A program made the translations under genes and the position numbers. The notes beneath the pieces were generated by a model. It made no database searches. It had not been told where the DNA came from and saw only the letters and a program-made list of their open reading frames with translations. Positions 8,632-12,132 of a stretch of 12,132 nucleotides of DNA are shown here, piece after piece (positions within the stretch are counted from its first letter, which is position 1; each line of letters opens with the position of its first letter). Origin of the DNA: Oscillospiraceae bacterium (GTDB lineage Bacteria > Bacillota > Clostridia > Oscillospirales > Acutalibacteraceae); assembly GCA_902797915.1 (NCBI GenBank), contig CADBUK010000093.1:1-12132 (forward strand), written 5' to 3'.

Positions 8632-8991
8632 TTATTCCGCTTTTTCCTCATTTACGGCATCTGATGCTAATTCATCAAGCTCTTTGCCGATTTTGGATTT
8701 TTTAGCAATATTAATGTATTCGTCAAGACCCGTGGTATCAATATCAGCCTCGGGATTTTCCATTCCCTGAGAAATCATATTTTCAAGCGCGTCCATACTG
8801 CCCGAATACTTATCCTTAACCTTTGAGGAGGCATTCTGGTTCATATCTTCGGAAAGGTTTGAAACGTAATCCTTTAATGAGCCAAGCGCTCCCATAAGCT
8901 CGTCAGCGCTTGCGTTTTTCATATCCTTGGGCATAACGCTTTTAAGCATATTGAGCGCGTCTGCAAGTGAACCCGAATTATTTTTAGCCAT
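8632..8991 (-). CDS. Small helical protein of unknown function
   Basis: I do not recognise this 119-residue protein. It has no cysteine, no signal peptide and no membrane segment. It is predicted by eye to be mostly helical, is methionine-rich (nine Met in the first 77 residues) and ends in an acidic, lysine-containing tail. Ser/Gly/Asn-containing loops separate short helices (ADALNMLKSVM, ADELMGALGSLKDYVSNL, MDALENMI). AAGGGG at 9005-9000, eight bases before the ATG, supports the start. It is the first gene after a candidate promoter and lies 16 bases upstream of the UDP-galactopyranose mutase-like gene, so the three genes to 5427 are probably one transcript. A cytoplasmic location is likely; no function can be named. 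Confidence 0.75.
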   Translation of the reverse strand: MAKNNSGSLADALNMLKSVMPKDMKNASADELMGALGSLKDYVSNLSEDMNQNASSKVKDKYSGSMDALENMISQGMENPEADIDTTGLDEYINIAKKSKIGKELDELASDAVNEEKAE

Positions 8992-9023
8992 AATAATAAC
9001 CCCTTAAAATAAGATAATAATTT

Positions 9024-9052
9024 ATTCTAACATAATAAAAAATTTTATGCAA
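9024..9052 (-). promoter_or_regulatory. Candidate sigma-A promoter for the 8991-to-5427 operon
   Basis: On the minus strand TTGCAT (9052-9047), a 17-base spacer and TAGAAT (9029-9024) precede the 119-residue protein gene. The -10 box matches consensus at five of six bases, the -35 at three of six, and the surroundings are very AT-rich. The expected leader is about 25 bases before the ATG at 8991. Confidence 0.5.
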
Positions 9053-9066
9053 CATAATTAATTAAA

Positions 9067-9678
9067 TTATCTTCCCCTTGCGAAAGAACGCACGCGGAAT
9101 TTTGCCCCGCAGGACTCGCAAATCTTTCGGGATTTTTCAATATCCTCGGGCGGTATAACGTCCACGACAGTCATTTTTACCTCATTGCCGCAGGCAACGC
9201 AGTCCCTTGTAAATTTCAGCATTGCGTCAAACGCCCTGCCAGGATAAATATTGCGGGTAATTCTGTCGTATTTTTCTGAATCAGGGTCATTAAGCGAAAC
9301 AGAGATTACATCAATACAGCTACAGATTTCCGCCGCAGTTTCCCTGCCGTTAATCAGGTCTGAAAGACCGTTCGTGTTAAGCCTTAGCTTAATATCGGGA
9401 AAGCGTGATTTAAGATACTTAGCAGTTTTGAGCAGGTTGTCAAGCGCGTTTGTAGGCTCTCCGTAACCACAGAAAACCGCCTCTTTAACACCGCTGAAAT
9501 CATATAAATCAATTGCCGCTTTTATATCTTCAAAAGTCGGCTCGGTATCGTGCCAAAGGCGCTTTGCGCTGCCAACGGCTTCTCCCTTTGAGCGAATACA
9601 AAACGCGCAGTTACAAGGGCATTTATTTGTTATATTAAAATAAGTGCCGCCCTCAAGCGTATAAATAATATCAGCCAT
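9067..9678 (-). CDS. Radical SAM protein, TatD-linked-like (short form)
   Basis: This 203-residue protein opens with TYFNITNKC and carries the radical SAM cluster motif CX3CX2C at C20, C24 and C27 (an extra Cys, C22, lies between). VFCGYGEPT at 68-76 is the GGE-like SAM-binding strand, and LRLNTNGL at 98-105 and VISVSLN at 124-130 are later barrel strands. Its shortness and pattern resemble the family annotated as TatD-linked radical SAM proteins, whose substrate is unknown. C160/C163 and C187/C190 form two CX2C pairs near the end, possibly an extra metal site. It is the third gene of the B6 operon. Its ATG follows the TAA of the transporter gene with no spacer, and AAGGGG at 9693-9688 lies inside that gene's end. 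No tatD gene is in the window. No strong terminator follows, only AT-rich sequence. Confidence 0.85.
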   Translation of the reverse strand: MADIIYTLEGGTYFNITNKCPCNCAFCIRSKGEAVGSAKRLWHDTEPTFEDIKAAIDLYDFSGVKEAVFCGYGEPTNALDNLLKTAKYLKSRFPDIKLRLNTNGLSDLINGRETAAEICSCIDVISVSLNDPDSEKYDRITRNIYPGRAFDAMLKFTRDCVACGNEVKMTVVDVIPPEDIEKSRKICESCGAKFRVRSFARGR

Positions 9679-10188
9679 TTACTGTATCCCCTTTTCAAAT
9701 CTTTTTTTAATATCTGCTTTATCAAGCGCAAACGCAAGGGCAATGAACACCGCGGCACTGCCGACTGCCTGTACTAAATTTGCAGGTATATCTGCAACTG
9801 CACCGGCTCTGTATAAAACCAAATCTGCAAGGAAATAGCCCAAAACCGTAACAGCGCCGCTTATTAAGGTCATTAAAGCGCTTAATACCGTAAGAAGCCT
9901 GCCGTCCTTTTTTCTTATTATCACAAATGGAAGAGCAATAAGCACCTTAATTATTACGGACGCCAATGCGTACGAAGCAAAGCCCGAAGCAATATCCGCA
10001 AAAGCGGCGCCGATTGCCGCGGCAATAAACGCCCACGGCGCTCCGAGCAGCAGCGCCGCAACGTAGATTACAGCGTCGCCTATATGTATATATCCGCCCG
10101 CGCCTATGGGCACGTGAAGCATTGTAAGCCCGAACACCATAGCCGCAAACATGGCGCTGAAGCTGATTTTTTTAGTTAATGAGTTCAC
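9679..10188 (-). CDS. ECF transporter S component, probably vitamin B6 (PdxU-like)
   Basis: This 169-residue, very hydrophobic protein has about five or six membrane spans. Residues 30-60, with YIHIGDAVIYVAALLLG, AAIGAAFADIASG and then SVIIKVLIALPF, match the S-component pattern (HlGD, GxxGsxlaDl, TliiK) of energy-coupling-factor vitamin transporters. S components bind the vitamin and work with a shared ATPase/EcfT module encoded elsewhere. The substrate is inferred from position: it lies 20 bases behind a pyridoxamine kinase gene, which points to pyridoxine or a related vitamer. The start is GTG (10188-10186), supported by the strong GGAGGA at 10200-10195, six bases away. No in-window gene encodes the ATPase or EcfT subunits, as expected for a group II system. 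Confidence 0.85.
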   Translation of the reverse strand: MNSLTKKISFSAMFAAMVFGLTMLHVPIGAGGYIHIGDAVIYVAALLLGAPWAFIAAAIGAAFADIASGFASYALASVIIKVLIALPFVIIRKKDGRLLTVLSALMTLISGAVTVLGYFLADLVLYRAGAVADIPANLVQAVGSAAVFIALAFALDKADIKKRFEKGIQ

Positions 10189-10194
10189 AATACG

Positions 10195-10200
10195 TCCTCC
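10195..10200 (-). promoter_or_regulatory. Strong ribosome binding site for the GTG start of the ECF S gene
   Basis: GGAGGA on the minus strand, six bases before GTG at 10188. It decides the non-ATG start and is the best Shine-Dalgarno match in the window. Confidence 0.8.
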
Positions 10201-10208
10201 ATAATAAT

Positions 10209-10976
10209 CTATAAAACTTTAAGTATTTTTTCAAAATCAATGCCGTTTTCGGCATCATCCTGATTAGTAAGCCTGCAAGCGTCGGAAACGAACCTGACAG
10301 CCGTTAGAGCAGCGCTGAAAACATCTTCTCCGCACAGCATTTTACCTGTCAGAACCGAGGCGAAAACATCTCCCGTGCCCGAATAATAGCTGCCCGTTTT
10401 AGTTTCAAAAAACGCCCTTACTTCCTGTTTGGTATAAACCCTACAGCCGATTTTGCCTTCAGACTCGAGCCCCGTTACCGCAACGGCGGATACGCCCGAA
10501 GCAAGCAATTTTTCAGCGGCAGAATCAACGTTACATTCCCCTGTTAAAATAAAAAGCTCCGTTTCATTAGGGGTAATCACATCAGCACAAAGACAGAGCT
10601 TTTTAATACTTCTGCAAAGCTCGTCATCAAAACCGCTGTATCTCTCCCCACCGTCTCCCATCACAGGGTCCACAACCACAAGAGAGTTTTGAGATTTTAT
10701 AAAATCAATTACGGAATTGACCTGCGAGGCATTAATAAAATAGCCTGTCAGCACGCCGTCAAACCGAGCGCCAAGCCTTTTCCACTGAGTAAGAAAGGCA
10801 TTAGTGTATTCGGAAATATCGGCAAGCGCATAGCTGTCATAGGCGGTTTGATTTGAAAGAACCGCAGTGGGAAACGGATGCGCTTCAACTCCGCAGGCGG
10901 AGAGAATGGGTAAATCCGCCGCAAGCGAGCATTTGCCAAAGCCCGATATATCGTTAAAAACCGCACATTTTTTCAA
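10209..10976 (-). CDS. pdxK: Pyridoxamine/pyridoxal kinase
   Basis: This 255-residue protein is a ribokinase-fold vitamin B6 kinase that phosphorylates pyridoxal, pyridoxine or pyridoxamine using ATP in the cytoplasm. Residues 8-20 (NDISGFGKCSL) and 36-46 (PTAVLSNQTAY) match the pyridoxamine kinase N-terminus. VVVDPVMGDGG (100-110) and ITPNETE (134-140) are the nucleotide/metal strands, and SGTGDVF (199-205) holds the anion hole and catalytic D203. The start is TTG at 10976-10974. The neighbouring ATGs are out of frame or stop at once, and AAGGGGG (10991-10985) lies eight bases upstream. It is slightly shorter than the roughly 280 residues usual for the group, but all key motifs are present. 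It leads an operon with an ECF S component and diverges from a MocR-type regulator, which fits B6 salvage. The symbol is used generically (PdxK/PdxY group). Confidence 0.92.
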   Translation of the reverse strand: MKKCAVFNDISGFGKCSLAADLPILSACGVEAHPFPTAVLSNQTAYDSYALADISEYTNAFLTQWKRLGARFDGVLTGYFINASQVNSVIDFIKSQNSLVVVDPVMGDGGERYSGFDDELCRSIKKLCLCADVITPNETELFILTGECNVDSAAEKLLASGVSAVAVTGLESEGKIGCRVYTKQEVRAFFETKTGSYYSGTGDVFASVLTGKMLCGEDVFSAALTAVRFVSDACRLTNQDDAENGIDFEKILKVL

Positions 10977-10984
10977 ATCATCAA

Positions 10985-10991
10985 CCCCCTT
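10985..10991 (-). promoter_or_regulatory. Ribosome binding site for the TTG start of the kinase gene
   Basis: AAGGGGG on the minus strand, eight bases before TTG at 10976. Its first two bases overlap the -35 box of the opposite-strand promoter (10990-10995). Confidence 0.75.
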
Positions 10992-11018
10992 GCATTTATT
11001 ACGGAAACATTATATAAT
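10990..11018 (+). promoter_or_regulatory. Promoter of the MocR-type regulator
   Basis: TTGCAT (10990-10995), a 17-base spacer and a perfect TATAAT (11013-11018). Transcription would start near 11025, giving a leader of about 45 bases, with AAGG (11060-11063) as ribosome binding site seven bases before the ATG at 11071. Confidence 0.7.
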
Positions 11019-11037
11019 ACTTCTGTCATTATTTATA
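11009..11037 (-). promoter_or_regulatory. Candidate promoter of the B6 salvage operon, sharing the -10 palindrome
   Basis: On the minus strand a perfect TATAAT (11014-11009) overlaps the plus-strand -10 inside the palindrome ATTATATAAT (11009-11018). The -35 at 17-base spacing (11037-11032, TATAAA) is weak. An alternative is TTGCAT (11044-11039) with a long 19-base spacer to TATTAT (11019-11014). A weak -35 would fit dependence on an activator. Confidence 0.5.
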
Positions 11038-11070
11038 TATGCAAATTTGATATTTTTTTAAGGTACAGTT

Positions 11071-12132
11071 ATGAGCAATTTTAAATACAATCAGGTTTAC
11101 GATTACCTGAAAAAAGAAATCACCGAAAATCAGCTTCAAAACGGCGCAAGACTGCCGTCAGTCAGAAAAGCAAGCGAGCTTTTCGGCGTTAGCAGAACCA
11201 CCGTTCAAAGCGCATACTTTGCGCTTGCGGCGGACGGTTACATATACAGCGAGCCTCAGAGCGGCTACTACGTTTCAGAGCAAAAATACAACAGCAGTTT
11301 AAACAATAATACCTCGGCTCCCGAAAAGAAGCCCGCATACGATTTTACAAGCAGCAGCGCTGACGCTCACAGCTTTGATTTCAACCTTTGGCGCAGATAT
11401 ATGAAGAACGCTTTAAGGCAGGACGACAAGCTGTTGTCATACAGCGAAACTCAGGGTGAACGCGAGCTGAGGGAAGTTATAGCAGATTATATATTTGAAA
11501 AGAGAAACGTTGCGGCGTCTGCGGACAGAATTGTTATAGGCGCAGGCGTTCAGAGCCTTTTGGGTATATTCTGCGCTTTGATTGAGAACAGGGGCACCGT
11601 ATCTTTTCCCGACAGGAGTTTTGAGCAGGGCGCTGCGCTGTTTAAAGACTACGGCTTCAAGGTTGAATACAGATATAAAAACGCGGATATTATTTACGTT
11701 TCCCCTTCTCACATGACTCGGTGGGGCGACGTTATGCCAAACAAACGCCGCAGAGAGCTTGTAAGCCACAGCAAAGAGATAAACAGTATAGTAATTGAGG
11801 ATGACTATGAAAGCGATTTTCTTTATAACACACGCCCTACCCCGTCACTGCACGCGCTTGCAAGCGGAAGCAACGTTGTTTATCTCGGCTCATTTTCAAG
11901 GCTGCTTCTGCCGTCAATCAGAATCAGCTTTATGGTGCTGACGCCCGAGCTTGCAAAAAAATACAACCGAGACAAATACAAGTTCAGCCAAACGGCAAGC
12001 AAGGCGGAACAAATGGCACTGTGCAGCTTCATACGCGACGGACATCTTAAAGCACAGATTAGAAAAACAAGGCGCTTATATACTGCAAAAACAAAAGCGT
12101 TTGCACAGCTGCTTGCAGAAAAGCTGCCCGAG
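11071..12132 (+). CDS. MocR-type (GntR wHTH plus aminotransferase fold) regulator, 3' end missing
   Basis: The frame runs open from the ATG at 11071 to the right edge (354 residues), with no stop reached. Residues 1-70 form a GntR winged helix (LPSVRKASELFGVSRTTVQSAYFAL, then GYIYSEPQSGYYV). A short Asn/Ser/Pro linker (about 81-98) leads to a class I aminotransferase-like domain from YDFTSSSAD at 100. Family landmarks are SYSETQGERELREVIADYI (123-141), RIVIGAGVQSLL (153-164), YVSPSH (209-214), VIEDDYESDF (241-250) and LGSFSR then LPSIRISFMVL (272-290). These place it with PdxR/MocR regulators that sense pyridoxal 5'-phosphate. However, the usual Schiff-base lysine after FS is Arg277 (AGG at 11899-11901), and the Q-x-PTG part after the PSH motif is replaced by MTRWG. 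It diverges from the B6 kinase operon, so it is the likely regulator of that operon and perhaps of itself. How it senses B6 is open. Confidence 0.88.
   Translation, partial: MSNFKYNQVYDYLKKEITENQLQNGARLPSVRKASELFGVSRTTVQSAYFALAADGYIYSEPQSGYYVSEQKYNSSLNNNTSAPEKKPAYDFTSSSADAHSFDFNLWRRYMKNALRQDDKLLSYSETQGERELREVIADYIFEKRNVAASADRIVIGAGVQSLLGIFCALIENRGTVSFPDRSFEQGAALFKDYGFKVEYRYKNADIIYVSPSHMTRWGDVMPNKRRRELVSHSKEINSIVIEDDYESDFLYNTRPTPSLHALASGSNVVYLGSFSRLLLPSIRISFMVLTPELAKKYNRDKYKFSQTASKAEQMALCSFIRDGHLKAQIRKTRRLYTAKTKAFAQLLAEKLPE

Noticed and set aside
8616..8651. Upstream ATG (8651) as the start of the mutase-like oxidoreductase
   Set aside because: It would overlap the preceding gene and add a basic stretch before the Rossmann strand. 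A good ribosome binding site and family alignment favour 8615.
8398..8705. Two plus-strand open frames opposite the oxidoreductase and the small protein
   Set aside because: They are antisense shadows with biased composition and no ribosome binding site or family signal.
9030..9066. AT-rich stretch after the radical SAM gene as an intrinsic terminator
   Set aside because: It contains A/T runs and a short AT palindrome but no GC-containing stem. It fits a promoter better than a terminator, so the B6 transcript end remains unlocated.
10748..10966. Minus-strand 72-codon frame overlapping the start of the kinase gene
   Set aside because: The kinase frame has full family motifs; this frame is an off-frame reading of the same DNA.
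10977..11070. Riboswitch upstream of the B6 operon
   Set aside because: The leader on either strand is too short and shows no stable hairpins; regulation by the adjacent protein is the simpler reading.
11437..11769. 110-codon minus-strand open frame within the regulator
   Set aside because: It lies entirely within the clear MocR-type coding frame and has no recognisable protein features.

Overview
The window looks like a chromosomal segment of a low- to moderate-GC anaerobic Clostridia species, probably an Oscillospiraceae/Ruminococcus-like gut bacterium. The reasons are strong AAGGGG/GGAGGA ribosome binding sites, occasional TTG and GTG starts, the style of the pyridoxamine kinase and ECF transporter genes, and a very large secreted-type repeat protein. 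The taxonomic call is inference; no rRNA or tRNA gene is present. I see no mobile element, CRISPR array or phage gene.

Plus-strand left block (1-5375). The 3' part of a giant gene, open at the left edge with 1491 codons visible, encodes a repetitive, Gly/Asn/Asp-rich protein with the look of a beta-solenoid. It carries recurring GGD-type turns, a four-cysteine zinc-ribbon-like insertion and a C-terminal module like those of large clostridial pilin-like surface proteins. A hairpin separates it from a 275-residue protein with one N-terminal membrane segment and an NTF2/DUF4878-like exterior. A strong hairpin that can terminate both strands closes the block and overlaps the stop codon of the convergent gene.

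Minus-strand middle block (5427-8991). Reading leftward, a candidate promoter (9024-9052) precedes a 119-residue helical protein of unknown function. Next come a FAD-dependent oxidoreductase related to UDP-galactopyranose mutase and a multi-spanning GT-C (PMT/ArnT-like) glycosyltransferase. The last two abut as TAA-ATG with no spacer. They suggest a small unit for surface glycan or glycolipid synthesis.

Minus-strand right block (9067-10976) with a divergent regulator (11071 to the right edge). A pyridoxamine kinase (TTG start), an ECF transporter S component (GTG start) and a short radical SAM protein form a compact vitamin B6 salvage operon. Diverging from it is a GntR/MocR-type regulator (wHTH plus aminotransferase fold, PdxR-like), cut off by the right edge. 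The 94-bp region between them holds two TATAAT boxes, one per strand, sharing one palindrome, so the two promoters should compete. In the regulator, the position where MocR proteins normally carry the PLP Schiff-base lysine is arginine, and the PLP pocket is altered elsewhere. This makes it an atypical B6-linked regulator and the most interesting single observation here.
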